64,000 nt of DNA from Anodontia alba (Eukaryota; Mollusca; Bivalvia; Lucinida; Lucinidae), in the NCBI GenBank assembly GCA_964016985.1, contig OZ024823.1, forward strand, positions 133,196,112-133,260,111, in the 5' to 3' direction. The translations under genes were made by a program, and so were the position numbers. Below, one piece after another: positions 24,320 through 35,067 of this stretch (positions within the stretch are counted from its first letter, which is position 1; every line of letters starts with the position of its first letter). Under the pieces are notes generated by a model. That model saw only the letters and a list, made by a program, of their open reading frames with translations, was not told where the DNA came from and did not search any database.

Positions 24320-24440
24320 AGATATTTTTTGTATTTCTCCACAAAAAATGTGGTTGCTTATTAACATTGTCTCTCTGAGGCAGTTTTAATTAGTACTGAT
24401 AACATACATTTTCGTAGAGTCTTGGAGAAGTAAGAAAATA
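24320..24440. mobile_element. Degenerate long palindromic MITE
   Basis: 'tatttctccacaaaaaatgt' on the left and 'aacatacattttcgtagagt' on the right frame a broken 'cattgtctctctgaggca' centre, matching the 47560 family. Confidence 0.5.
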
Positions 24441-25016
24441 ATACCTGGAGTTCTGATATATTCTTGCTTCAAGTAATTTATATAATTTATGCAACCATCC
24501 TTAAAAATATAAAATATTAAATATTAGGTTGGTAAGAAATAAGTACATCCTTGTCTTCTGTTCAACTTTATCGAATATATTAATGCTTGCACGTAATCAA
24601 ATGAAGTGTTTACATACCAGAACATGCTGTACATATTTATTAACCCATAAAGTGCTAAGCAAAATTGTAACAGACATCATTCTATTGTTTTATTTTTATT
24701 TAATCAGCAAAGCAGAAAATTCACATGAAATGTAAAATCTAATTTGACATTCCTGGAAAATAACGCACAATGTCCAGACCAGGCTGTTTAATGTACAGTC
24801 AACTAGTCTAGGTCTTCACTGTTCAGAGATGACATAAGGCAGATTTTCGATTTGATATCTCAGATTTGCTACAAATATACTTGATAGCATCCTTTTAAGA
24901 TTTAATAATTTGATAAAAGTATGATTAGAAAGATAACTCTTACATATTGTCTATTTTCTTGCTTTGTTGAGCTGTAAATAATGTTCAACGGGACTTAAAA
25001 GACCATTTCGTCATTA

Positions 25017-25695
25017 TTAACCCATTGTATACTGAATAGATTCTCCAACACTATACATTGGAAGAGTCTAATTTAAATTTTAGGTACGTCTTGCTATGAG
25101 ATTTACATATTCCTAAAGAGAAATGGCTAAACTACATCAGGGCCCCTAGGGGAACCTTTAAAACCTTTAATTTTTCAAATCCTTTAAAACCTTTAATTTG
25201 GCTGAAAAACTTATAAAAACCTTTATTTTGATGAGAAAACCTTTATATTTGGCAATTTGTAAATGCAAGAGAAGAACGGAGTAAACGTGTAGCATTTGGT
25301 AATAAGTTATAGTTCTGTTTCTTAGATTCGTATTTTTCTAAACAGAAATGCGTTTATATTGTCATTACCATTTAAAGAAGAAAATACCTGATTTTCTCTG
25401 CAATTTTTCTCCCTATTTTGCATGAGAGGTGATGACGCAGAGCTCTTTTGCTTGGGATCTGCCAAGAAATTTAACCATTAAATGCTCTTTATTTTGTACA
25501 AAATTTATCCCGAAAAATCTTTATTTGGCTGAAAATAGCCTCTATAAAAAGCCTTTATTTTTAAGAGAGACTGCTAGGGGGCCTGCTACATGTATTTGCA
25601 AACAGTGGAAACCCAGATCAGATGCCACATTCTGTGGTGACTGATCTGGGTCTGCACTGTTTGCCAATTACCCTTTTACGGGATCATCAACTGGC
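25017..25695. mobile_element. TTAA-type MITE (CCCATTGTA ends) split by a nested element
   Basis: The left end is TTAACCCATTGTATACTG with the 'attggaagagtctaa' and 'gagatttacatattcct' segments of the family at 34484-34711. Family sequence stops at about 25137 and resumes near 25585 with the hairpin core (gtggaaacccagatcagatg ... ctgatctgggtctgcactgt) and 'gccaattacccttttacggg'. The gap is filled by the nested element. Confidence 0.65.
25138..25585. mobile_element. Nested hAT-like non-autonomous element with 6-bp duplication
   Basis: Ends CAGGGCCCCTAG and CTAGGGGGCCTG are imperfect inverted repeats, flanked on both sides by CTACAT. Internally 'aaaacctttaattt'-type runs repeat. CAGGG ends are common in the hAT superfamily, some groups of which make 5-6-bp duplications. 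It carries no transposase frame. Confidence 0.6.
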
Positions 25696-25991
25696 CTGTA
25701 CAGGAAGATCTATTGCAGTATTCTCAGAATCTACATTAGTGTTGGTATTTGCGTCAGCTTTTCTCTCGAAAACGCTTAAGTTTTATATTTATGGGAATTT
25801 GATACACATGGCAGACCATCAGTTGTTTACCCAGCAGTGAATGGGTACCCTTCAGGGGAAAGGTAAAGGCAGTGAAAGGCTCACCTTTCATATGATGTAG
25901 CCCAAGGCAGGGAAAGGCTGTAACTCCCAAAGCCTCCACACACAAGGCTCTGGGACCCCTTTACCTTCTTGTGTAGGACATTTACCCACCT

Positions 25992-26235
25992 GGGCCCAGT
26001 TGTTTGAAGCGTTGTTAGCTTAACGAGCTCGTTAAGGGTCATTTTGTTAATTGTTTTAGCAGATTCAATATACAATATTCTGAAAATTTTTGCTGAAAAA
26101 ATGTGAGTAGCTTTTGCACTGCAAAAGCTACTCACATTTTTTCAGCAAAAAATTTCAGAATATTTGCATATCACTCGATGTAAATTTTAACGAATCGTTA
26201 ACTAACCACGTTGTTAGCTTTGAACAACTGGGCCC
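25992..26235. mobile_element. Full-length palindromic MITE (GGGCCCAGTTGTTCAAAGC)
   Basis: The element reads GGGCCCAGTTGTT...AACAACTGGGCCC. It contains 'gttagcttaacgagctcgtt' and a perfect internal stem, 'tgagtagcttttgcactgca' with its complement extending into 'ttttttcagcaaaaa'. Six related copies lie at 48065-57954. Both sides carry 'ggacatttaccca', perhaps part of a host repeat rather than a true target duplication. Confidence 0.8.
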
Positions 26236-27417
26236 TGGACATTTACCCATATTTTCAGATAAAGGTCAAAACAGCTGATAAAATAAATTTGTAGAAAATT
26301 GGTAAGTTATATTAAACCTTCTTTTCAACAGAATTGAAAAGGCTTGTAAACAAATTAGTAAGTTTGAATAATTGTTAATAACTTTAATGTACTTTAAACA
26401 CCATTAAACTTTGATCTAATATGCATTTATATACATGTATGTTATGGTAATTAGTATAATTTTGTAGTATGATACAGAAAAAATCACTAATTGCTAGTTA
26501 TGACTTACAGAACAGGCAGCACGACCTTACTACGTGTCGCGATATCAAGCGTGGAAACACGCAAGTCACGTGACTTTTTATGGTGGAAGTTGCGCGGGAT
26601 TAGCGAGGAAGTAACGCGAGTTCAACGTGTAGCGTGGAAGACAATCATGGAAATTCTCGCTACAAGCGTGTGATCGAGCGTGTAACGGATTATAGGCGTG
26701 GAAACCCGGGCGTGGAAAAGATTAGTGCACGCTCAACTTTACCGTTACCTGTAAAAACAAAATCTACTGTCCACGCACTACTCTGATTGCAGTACATGTA
26801 CGTCTTTTAAAGTGTGAAAAGATAAAAATTCTCTAATGCGTTCTGATTGTTTTCATTTCTTTCCAGAGTCATGAACCGTGACACAGGCCACACATTAATT
26901 ATTGATTATTATTGAATAGAACGTGCGAATATCAAAGCTTGCTCTTTGAATTTCGATTAGAAAAATCATGCAAAAGTTATCAAGGTAGCATGGGCCTCGA
27001 CAAAGCTCCATACGAAAAAGTACCGGATTCTTTGGCTTAGTCTAGTCCGGCCACAAAAGTGGGTCAGGCATGGTCGTTTTTACAAACACACAAAAGTCAC
27101 AAAGAGAATCAAACATCTGCCCCCAGTTGACGAATTACGTATTTTATATTTGGTATTCCTGTAACTGCTTTTTCCCATGCAACAACCGCACGCGCTCAGT
27201 ATAAATGACGTACTGTGGTAAAAGACCGGGGAATTCTCACTTACGTGCAGCAACCGCACGTGTCAATATGAATTTACTTAAAGGGGTGCTTCTACTATCA
27301 AAGAGACATTGAATCAACAAGACAGGATTTGTGAAAAGGGTGTCTGTCACACAAAAACACACTTTACGCGCACAAGGGGCAATAGAGGCTAATGACAGTT
27401 AAAACGAGTGAGTTTTT

Positions 27418-27565
27418 TACGTCCTACTAACAGCTAGGACATACGGAGATATGGACCTTGGTTTAAAGTCCAATATGAAAGGCTTGAGAAGCCTGGGATC
27501 GAACTCATGACCCCGGTTGACAAGACGAGAAGCTTTACCACTGCACCACCGAGGCACCATTTCCC
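27418..27565 (-). mobile_element. tRNA-derived SINE head, minus strand
   Basis: On the minus strand, GCCTCGGTGGTGCAGTGGTA holds an A-box (TGGTGCAGTGG), and 'gagttcgatcccag' downstream fits a B-box. The spacing matches a tRNA, yet there is no acceptor-stem pairing, so this is a SINE rather than a tRNA gene. A poly-A tract at 27722-27744 follows. Confidence 0.65.
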
Positions 27566-27759
27566 AATATTTCATACAGTTAAATATCTAATAAAAGGGC
27601 TGCAGACATTTCCCCATGCCCCGCCACTGCACTTACATCAAGCAAGTACCATGACTCTGTTAATAAACTAATAAGTTTCAAGAAAATATCTCAAATAGTT
27701 TTCAAGTTACAGAGCGGACAGAAAAAAAAAAAAAAAAAAAAAAATCAGAAATCACTATA

Positions 27760-27960
27760 ATATTTTCAGTGTTCAAAGGGCCGTAACTCCAAAAGTAAGG
27801 TATATGAAAGAAAAGAAGGGCAGTTATCAGTTTCTGCTGAAATGATTAATAGCTTATGAATAAGCCCAACCCGGAAAAGTGTGCGTGCTTGACAAGACCG
27901 AAATAGTGTAGACTGGGCCGTTTAACTCCAGTTCAAATCAAAATTACGTCGGTATAAAGT
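27760..27960. mobile_element. SINE-like body with 'actgggccgtttaa' tail
   Basis: 'agaagggcagttatcagttt' and 'gactgggccgtttaactcca' match the body and tail of the SINEs at 61232-61442 and, inverted, at 5328-5546. The head is missing or unrecognised. Confidence 0.5.
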
Positions 27961-28039
27961 TCTCATGTCTGAAGTATATATATATGTTTTACAACGTACG
28001 TACAATGAACCGGACAACAAAACGTACAATAGTACAATG

Positions 28040-28420
28040 TACGTGCGACCAGCAAAGACTCAGGTCAGTCTGTGCATCGACCCACTATATAAAGCAAGCT
28101 TCTTGAATAGCCCGGATTCCGAAGAAGGTGCATATTGTACAATCAGCGAAGGGTCTGATCGGAATGTGCTGTTGCAGTCGCACTGTTTATCCCGCTTTGG
28201 ACAGCCCAGCTATCGAAGGTAAATAAGATCAGCGAATGCTTTTATCAGAATGTGCAGCTGCGCAGATTGACCCGAGTCTTCGCTCGTCGCACAAGACATT
28301 TTGTTAAACCCAGAGATAGCAGGAGGTACATACGATTAGCGAAGGCTCTGATCAGAGTACTGATGTGCAGGCTCAGAGTGTGCGGGCTGATCCGTCTCTT
28401 CGTACATGACATGGTAGGTT
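28040..28420. repeat. Diverged repeats of 'gcgaagnctctgatcagaatgtgc' type
   Basis: Units near 28050, 28145, 28228, 28345 and 28395 share 'agcgaag' plus 'ctgatcgga/cagaatgtgc'. This creates the overlapping 85-101-codon frames here on both strands, which lack any recognisable domain. Similar words recur at 42780-42950. Confidence 0.45.
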
Positions 28421-28467
28421 TCGCCATGCACAGACCCATGCGCGATTTGTTTGTGCAAACCATAACG

Positions 28468-28665
28468 CCTAACACTCTGGCTAAAATTTTCAACAGACGA
28501 CATTTTGAAATATTTTTCTCATTCTTCCAAGAAAACAAGATTTGCATTTCATTCTAATTGTCTCCATTGCATGAATGTCAAATCCTGTTTTCTTGGTAAT
28601 AAAAAAAAAATAACGATTTTTTTTTTTTTTTGTCGTCTGCTGAATTAGCCCAGATAGTGGTAATT
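28468..28665. mobile_element. Degenerate MITE of the 'cagacgacattttgaaa' family
   Basis: 'caacagacgacattttgaaa', 'gcatttcattctaattgtctcc' and the closing 'gtcgtctgctgaattagccc' match the TTAA-flanked family whose clean copy is 53271-53486. The TTAA ends are not clear in this copy. Confidence 0.55.
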
Positions 28666-28872
28666 CGATACCCGCGAGCACCAAGTGTTGTGTCTTTGAG
28701 CAAGACACTTTGTCCTCGTAACTTAGTATTGGTTTCTAACCAGGAAGACTCTGCTTAGAATGTCCGCGAGGGCATATGATAATATTATGGACAAATGTCA
28801 TTTAGAAGATTCTTTCCCGCCGATGCTAGGTTTATACATGCTTCTCTTTTACTGGTTTAATAAATTACGGTC

Positions 28873-29365
28873 TTGGTTTTGCATAAATTTTGAAGACACA
28901 AAAACAGAACACTTTACATGGAAACGAAAGTTTTGAAGATTGCTCTATTAACCAGTAAAGATAATGCTATTAATGTATATACTGTAAGAGAATAACATAA
29001 CATAATATTCATTTGTACCCTGATAAATGCGGGGTAACGTCCTCACACTGCAGGTGTTTACTCTTTTAAGGGAGCTAACTGCAACTGACTATCAAAAGGG
29101 AGTTAACTGCAATTGCTTTAACGAGTCGGGCCCATGCGAAGTGGGATTGGGAACAACATTTTTTATGAATCCCGCCTGTAAATTGTATATGCTTATACAA
29201 TAAGCGGTTAACCAGTACACCGAACCCCCTTCCGCCAGAAACTTGTAACTGCCAATCTTGAAGCAGTGGAAGGAGCGAATGACCGTAGCAAATACATGTG
29301 TTTCATGATAAGTAGGGATCGAATCGCGTTCGATTCCCGCCGGTGCGATACCATTTTTCCAATAA
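28873..29365 (-). repeat. Second copy of the 8010-8560 repeat plus SINE-like body
   Basis: 28873-29215 aligns with 8010-8400, and 29215-29365 with 8400-8560, in the same order and orientation. On the minus strand the right part contains a 'ttcgatccctac' block and 'gctacggtcattcgctcctt'. The conserved pairing suggests a single composite retroposon. Confidence 0.6.
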
Positions 29366-29437
29366 AGTCAGTGCAAACAACTTCTAGCTCGAAAGGAGAC
29401 CCGTCATATTTGCATGAGGGTAAAAAGAAAGAGCTTT

Positions 29438-29471
<34 letters not shown>
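29438..29471. repeat. (GA)n microsatellite
   Basis: About 16 GA units. The overlapping frames encoding Arg-Glu or Ser-Leu repeats are artefacts of it. Confidence 0.9.
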
Positions 29472-29476
<5 letters not shown>

Positions 29477-30879
29477 AAAACTTGTAAGCTTCTGGCTCGT
29501 CCATTTTAGATACATCCGGCTATGAGATTTAGATATTCCTAGAGAAAAACGGCAAACAGTAAATACCCTGACCAGACGCCGCGTTCTATCATCACAATAT
29601 GACAAATGATTTTTTTTTGTTGAAAGAGACAAGACACCAAGTCACCGTCATCATTAAGTGGTGATTTGAATGGGCAGTCCTAACCCATGTCCAATCATCA
29701 ACCGTCCAGGCCTCGATCCGAGCAGTGTAGATACATTCCAGCGTGTCCGTTTCTGTCTCCCTTGTCAATTGAAATGAATCGCTATTTTTACCCTCGAAGC
29801 GCTTAGCATATTAGTAGACGCCATTTTTTTTTTTTTTTTTGTAAATTAAGCGTGACGTTACATGTGACTAGTTACTAGTTTGCTTAGGATTTACACCCCA
29901 CTGAATGTTTGCAACGTCGTCGCTCTCTGAATATTCTGCTTCTATTTACCACTAAATACTCATTGTCCTAAAAAAACTAAACAAGGTAACTAGTCCCAGA
30001 CTCTCTGGTTAGCGCTCTGCTTGACATTTTATTTGATATTTACTTAGACGTTAGACACTGATGAAAAAAAAAATAATCCTCGTTTCTTTCTGAATAGTGT
30101 GATCACAGTATAAAGCACAAGAACTTAATAACAATTAAGGCAAACAATGATACAAGAATATTATCGTTATTACAAATAGAAATCATGTACTACCATACAC
30201 ATGTAAACACATTGGGATCAGAAGAACGGATGCGGTACTGATCTAAAATAAAATGCAGACAGGTTACAATGGGTTGTAGAGTGTAGCGTGAAGCGATCTT
30301 ACCTGTTGAGCGTGGCGATCGTGGAACTATTGAGTGACACGCAAATTTCACGTTCGGAGTTGCGGTCGGGTTTGTTGCGTGTGATAAGCGCGAAATTATC
30401 GTGGAGAGAGCGTGGAAAGAACGTGGAAAGAGCGCGGAACTTGCGAGGAAATTAATCCTTTCCTCGTTCGCTAGTGAAAACGACACGTAGTAAGGTTGCG
30501 CTGACTGTACTGTATGAAAAAATGTATATCAAAGTAAATTTACTTAAAAACTGCAGTTAATTTTGAAATTAAAAAATGTTTCAGTTTCATCCTTTCATCT
30601 GTGATACAAAGTCATTTTCAGCTTAAACCATTGAATTGATGCACATGGCAAAGTCATTTTACCAATAAGAAAGGAATAGATGAATGCAAAATAATATATG
30701 ACAAATTAAAGGTCAGTTCTAAAACATATCTTTTGCATCTAAGGACTATGTTACCAAATATATTTTAGGGTGGGTAAATGTCCTCTTTTAGGTAAAGAGG
30801 GGTGGGTAAATGTCTGGGTGTGTCAGTTTCTGGGTGGGTAATTGTCGGTAGCCCCTATAGAAACCCCCTTTACCTTGTT

Positions 30880-31389
30880 CTCTCTCTAGCCAGATTGCCT
30901 ATACATGTATAGCCGTGACACGTTGCTATCACAAAATAAACAAACTTGTTATTGATATTGTAATATTGCTTTATTGATTGACTTGTTAGAGTTTTAATAG
31001 AAATTGTTAGTCAGATAATAATAACCAATTACAAGTACCTATAATCAATTACGTAAACATTGGCCCAGATAAGATGGGGATCAAGCTACTAATATATAAC
31101 AAGTATTAGCTTTCACAAAAAGTTTTGTCTACGCTTGGCACACATTGTTATTTTTTTGGGGGGGGTGGGGGTGGGGGGGCGATGGGGAAAGCTAATACTT
31201 GGTTATAATATAATGTTGAACAGTCCATGGAAAATAGCATAAGACCTGTCCTTGACCTTTCATGAACTGCTTCCGGAGCAATGGCTAACTTTAAAATTGT
31301 CTATGCCCATGGGTGTAGACAATCATAGCTCCAGATAAAAGGATGTATCAGGTGTATATTTTCTTATTACTGCACGAAAATATGTTGTA
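30880..31389 (+). other. Intron 2 sequence, no exon seen
   Basis: Contains a G-rich run at 31157-31180 and a small 'cccatgggtgtagac' palindrome near 31308. No family repeat was firmly placed except the palindromic MITE fragment at 31360-31390. Confidence 0.4.
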
Positions 31390-31611
31390 TTAACCCAGAT
31401 CCTGAAGAATCGGGATATTTCTTGCCTTTGCAAACAGTGTAGATCCAGATCAGTTGGCTTCTGAAGAAGCCAGCTGATCTGGATTTGCACTCTTTGCCAT
31501 TAAGTATGTAAATTTATATCAACTAATTATCTGGATCAGGTAATCTGATTGGCTGAAAATTAGACATGGGCGTGGCATCTTAATTTATTCAGCATGAAAC
31601 TATTTGTTTAA
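31390..31611. mobile_element. TTAA-type MITE (piggyBac-like), right end degraded
   Basis: TTAACCCAGATCCTGAAGAA on the left leads to the perfect hairpin 'gatcagttggcttctgaaga' and its complement, then 'gggcgtggcatcttaattta'. The right TTAA is lost. Confidence 0.65.
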
Positions 31612-32461
31612 GGACTAGTTCCTGAACATCACCATATTTTCTCTAAATATTTGGACACTTCAGTTCCCACCATACAGCTGAAATCGGAACATCCATATCT
31701 TAGCTTCTCAGTGATATCTCTCAGAACTGCTGAATGAGTGGCATATTGTGACTGATTGGGGTTTACACCCAGGCCTGTTTGTTGTATGTAGATGGTGCTC
31801 TCTTGTACTGGAACTTGGAGAGTTGGCCCTGCCAACATTGGCAGAAAGGTTCTTGCCTCATTTGAAGAAACTTGGGTTTGGGGCTCAGGGCCTGACAAAT
31901 CTAACTTTAATTTACTTGCCATTGAAGTATTTCAGTAGGAAAATATTGAAATTCATCACCTTTTTGTATATGACTTACCGTATTCAACCTAATTACTGCA
32001 CTTACCCTATAAGCACACAGCCAAGCAATTCCATAGTCTACAAATTACAGCCATAGTACTTTTTGTCTTCCTCTTTATAAAGGCATATGTTGTGGGTAAC
32101 CGTTTGAATTGCATCAACTTTTTATTTTACCACAAGTTTTCTCAGTAATTTTGGAAAACCTAAGCACACAGTGCAGTTATTAGGTCGAATGCGGTATATA
32201 CTTTTCTGGACAAGTTAGAAAATATTTAACTTGCCAAGCAGAAAATGTAACTTATCACAGGCAGCCAGACAGTGGATTTGTCAGACCCTTGGGCTTTTCC
32301 TTATCAGTCCCTTTATCCTCTCTGAGTGACAGCATGGTATGACTGAAATATTGTTGCTATGACAACACATGCTTTGGTAAGGTAAGACTCTTCAAATGAG
32401 TACCTGTAATATGTTTTCATGAGATAAGAATACCAAAGTATAAATGCTTTTTGGTTAAAAA
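31612..32461 (+). other. Intron 2 sequence, repeat fragments only
   Basis: The frames at 31629-32056 overlap on opposite strands, have no recognisable domain and no clean splice context. 'cgtattcaacctaattactg' at 31979 recurs near 59028 ('cgtattcgacctaagtactg'), so this is interspersed repeat sequence. Confidence 0.45.
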
Positions 32462-32487
32462 AAAAAGTGCCTTAATATCTTAAAAAA

Positions 32488-33054
32488 CGTAAGAGAAAAG
32501 TCCAGGGAGTGCCACAATCACAAACCGCAGCCCTTCCCAGACCCCAAGAGGAAGAGGAAACCGACAAATCTAAACAAGCACAAACCAAACAAACGTACAA
32601 AAAGCACTAAGATTAGCTCTCTCTTCCCCAAGCGAGGTAATCGCAATACTAAAAGGACTGAAAAACACAAGAACAAAATGACACATGGAAAGACATACAA
32701 CAAATCGCCTCGCAGAATAAACCACAAAGCAACAAGGAGTAAGACTAACACCGGGACCACCGCCTTAGAACGGTCGGTAGAGCAAACCACCGGGGGGTTT
32801 AAAGCACTTTTACAGCTAGCTTACTTCACCTTGGGTCCCGATGCTACTCTTAATACATAAATACATCAAAATTCGGTTCGCATAAAGGCTCCCAACTCAG
32901 TCAATGCATCAAATCGAAAACATAAAAATCAAATTAATCACTATAATAAACAAAGACGAGTACTCATGGCTAATTCTACTGTATGCCAGAGTAAATGAAA
33001 ACCAATAGTTGAACCACGGCGGGCCAAACCAAAGACATATTGTCAAGCCCCAAA
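32488..33054 (-). mobile_element. Unclassified retroposon-like repeat, copy 1
   Basis: This block matches 45070-45612 at high identity, for example 'gtaagagaaaagtccagg', 'aagattagctctctcttccc', 'ccaccgccttagaacgg' and 'cgagtactcatggctaattc'. It lies directly beside a TTAA MITE at 33055. On the minus strand an open frame of about 90 codons is partly kept in both copies; its Leu/Val-rich product is not recognised. Lack of terminal inverted repeats favours a retroposon. Confidence 0.6.
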
Positions 33055-33264
33055 CCCTTGTCCTGCTGAACCCGGATAAGTCCTGCCTTTGCAAACAGTG
33101 TAGATCCATGTCAGTTGGCTTCTGAAGAAGCCAACTGATCTGGATCTGCACTGTTTGCCGTTAAGTATGTGAATTTATATCAACAATCTGAATCAAGTAA
33201 TTTGATTGGCTGAAAATTAGTAATGGGTGTGACACCTTGATTTATTCAGCAGGACAAGGGTTAA
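33055..33264. mobile_element. TTAA-type MITE (piggyBac-like)
   Basis: CCCTTGTCCTGCTGAACCCG at the left and CAGCAGGACAAGGG plus TTAA at the right. The internal hairpin 'tcagttggcttctgaagaag' is intact. The left TTAA is replaced by CAAA, where it abuts the neighbouring repeat. Confidence 0.75.
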
Positions 33265-33407
33265 CAATCTAGAGTGATGTCTGTAAGGTTTAAGTCTTAA
33301 ATAGGCAAACAGCAAAAGTCAGGATACAGGGATGTGCAGATTGGCCTGGATCTTAGCTGTCACATATGACAAGTTGAACTTTTTCCATGCAGAACATCAG
33401 TTCTTAT

Positions 33408-33635
33408 ATTAACCTTTACCACTCTTTGAGCAAATTCAGCAGACCTCAAATTGATATTTTTCCTCTTCTTTCCCCTTCCTCACCCCCACCCCCACCCCCA
33501 CTTCCCCTCCAAGAAAATATGCTTTCACATTTCATGCAAACTGTCTCAGGTCAAAGCCTGTTTTCTGGGAAAATAAGAAAACATTTCAAAATGTCATCTG
33601 TTGAAATTTTCACCCAGCATGCAAAGTGGTAATGC
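33408..33635. mobile_element. Degenerate TTAA MITE ('cctttaccactcttt' end)
   Basis: TTAACCTTTACCACTCTTTG on the left and 'gtcatctgttgaaattttca' on the right match the clean copy at 53271-53486. A C-rich stretch (33473-33510) is inserted in the middle. Confidence 0.6.
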
Positions 33636-33769
33636 AATCATTTACCCTCTGATAGTTCACACTCACTTGATAAATTTCAAATTTCAAGTGTTGGATGATT
33701 ACAGACTGATAACAGGAATTCATTTTAAAATTCCAGTCAATATTTGCCACACCCTATATTCTATTTTTT

Positions 33770-33917
33770 TTATATTTCAGAGAAAATAAGTGTTGAAATT
33801 TCATGTGCTTGGCAGATGATTCACAAGAAATGTCAAGACTTATTTTTTCTGAAAAAAAAAAAAAAAATCAAGAATGTTATCCACTTCAAATTTTGCTTGG
33901 CATTTTAAGGGTTAAGA
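33770..33917. mobile_element. Hairpin MITE fragment, 'ttcagagaaaataag' family
   Basis: 'ttcagagaaaataagtgttg' and its complement 'caagacttattttttctgaa' form a hairpin, and the end reads 'ttaagggttaag'. Same family as 53941-54108. Confidence 0.55.
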
Positions 33918-34213
33918 ATGACAATGAATGTAAGTAATGTAAAGGATAATAAATTTGTGATAAAATTTGCAGATCCACCTATTTAAGATAATTGAAACAT
34001 TGAAACTGTAATAACTTCAAGTACATCTGGTGTGCTTTAAGATTTGGTGATATAGATTTTTATGTAAGCAAAATTCACATAATTTACTTGTATGAAGTTG
34101 AAATACCAAGTCTTGTTAAAATTCTGTTAAAAGTTTTTAAAGAGAATGCAAGATCAAACATGCCCAAAATTAAAAAAAAAAAAACTAACTGATATATATG
34201 CAAGATAACCTCT

Positions 34214-34371
34214 TTAACCCTTGTCCTGCTGAACCCGGATATACCCTGTTTTTGCGAACAGTGTAGATCCAGATCTGCACTGTTTGTCATTCAGTATCTG
34301 AATACATGTATGTATCAACAACCTGGATCAAATAATCTGATTGGCTGAAAATTAGAAATGGGCGTGGCTAG
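34214..34371. mobile_element. Truncated TTAA MITE (piggyBac-like)
   Basis: Left end TTAACCCTTGTCCTGCTGAA is perfect. One hairpin arm is deleted ('gtgtagatccagatctgcac') and the element stops at 'gggcgtggc' before its right end. Confidence 0.65.
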
Positions 34372-34483
34372 CAATAGGATCCAAAGCAAAAGTATGTTAC
34401 TAAACATCTGCGTTGTAGCCAAACAAAAATGTATAGATTATATAGAAAAATGGCCATCATTGTCCAGTTTTTGTTGCACTAGC

Positions 34484-34711
34484 TTAACCTATTGTAGTCG
34501 GGAGACCTGTAAAAGGGTAATTGGCAAATAGTGCAGACCCAGATCAGATGCCGCAGAATGCGGCATCTGATCAGGCTCTCCACTATTTGCAGATAGTTTA
34601 GCCATTTTTCTCCAGGAATATGTAAATCTCATGGCCGGGTGAACCTAAAATTGACATTGGACTCTTCCAATATATAGTGTGGGAGAGTCTATTCTGTATA
34701 CAATGGGTTAA
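34484..34711. mobile_element. TTAA MITE with CCTATTGTAGTC ends and shared hairpin core
   Basis: TTAACCTATTGTAGTCGGGA at the left and ACAATGGGTTAA at the right. The core, cagacccagatcagatgccg and its near complement, is the palindrome found in other, unrelated MITE families here. Sister copies are at 52872-53099 and 25017-25695. Confidence 0.75.
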
Positions 34712-35067
34712 GCAAGCAGGTGTCATATATGTAGCCTGTTTTCCGTCAGTTTGTCCGTCTGTCAACATTTGCAACCACCCTGGCATTCAAACCCATTTCT
34801 GAATACCTGTTACATCTACAATAATCTTATCTGACATACACTTTCTCCCGAACAAGGAATCAAACAGTGCTGCATATTTTTATGACCATGACCTATTTTC
34901 AAGGTCTAATAACTTTGCAATTTTTTCGTCAGTTGTAGCATTTAACTCCAGTTGTGATTAACACCTACATTCATCTAACTTGGCATGTGCGTTTTCCCTT
35001 ATATGAGTTCTGCAATATCATTTAATGACCCTGACCTATATTTCATGGTTGAATGATGTCATTTTTT

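Larger units (their letters stand above)
25975..30785. mobile_element. Candidate large element framed by GGACATTTACCCACC inverted repeats
   Basis: GGACATTTACCCACC near 25978 is inverted as GGTGGGTAAATGTCC at about 30771. A second inner pair, 'accttactacgtgtcg' near 26524 and 'cgacacgtagtaaggt' near 30482, is also inverted, supporting a nested palindromic end structure. Both ends carry many 'gcgtggaaa' motifs (26540-26720 and 30280-30450). Between are a SINE, unclassified repeats and no coding frame of note. The boundaries are tentative. Confidence 0.4.

Noticed and set aside
28245..28557. Overlapping 100-codon frames on both strands
   Set aside because: They fall in a diverged repeat and MITE region, mirror each other, and show no domain or splice context.
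31629..32056. 97- and 102-codon overlapping frames
   Set aside because: Opposite-strand shadows with interspersed repeat words; no recognisable domain.
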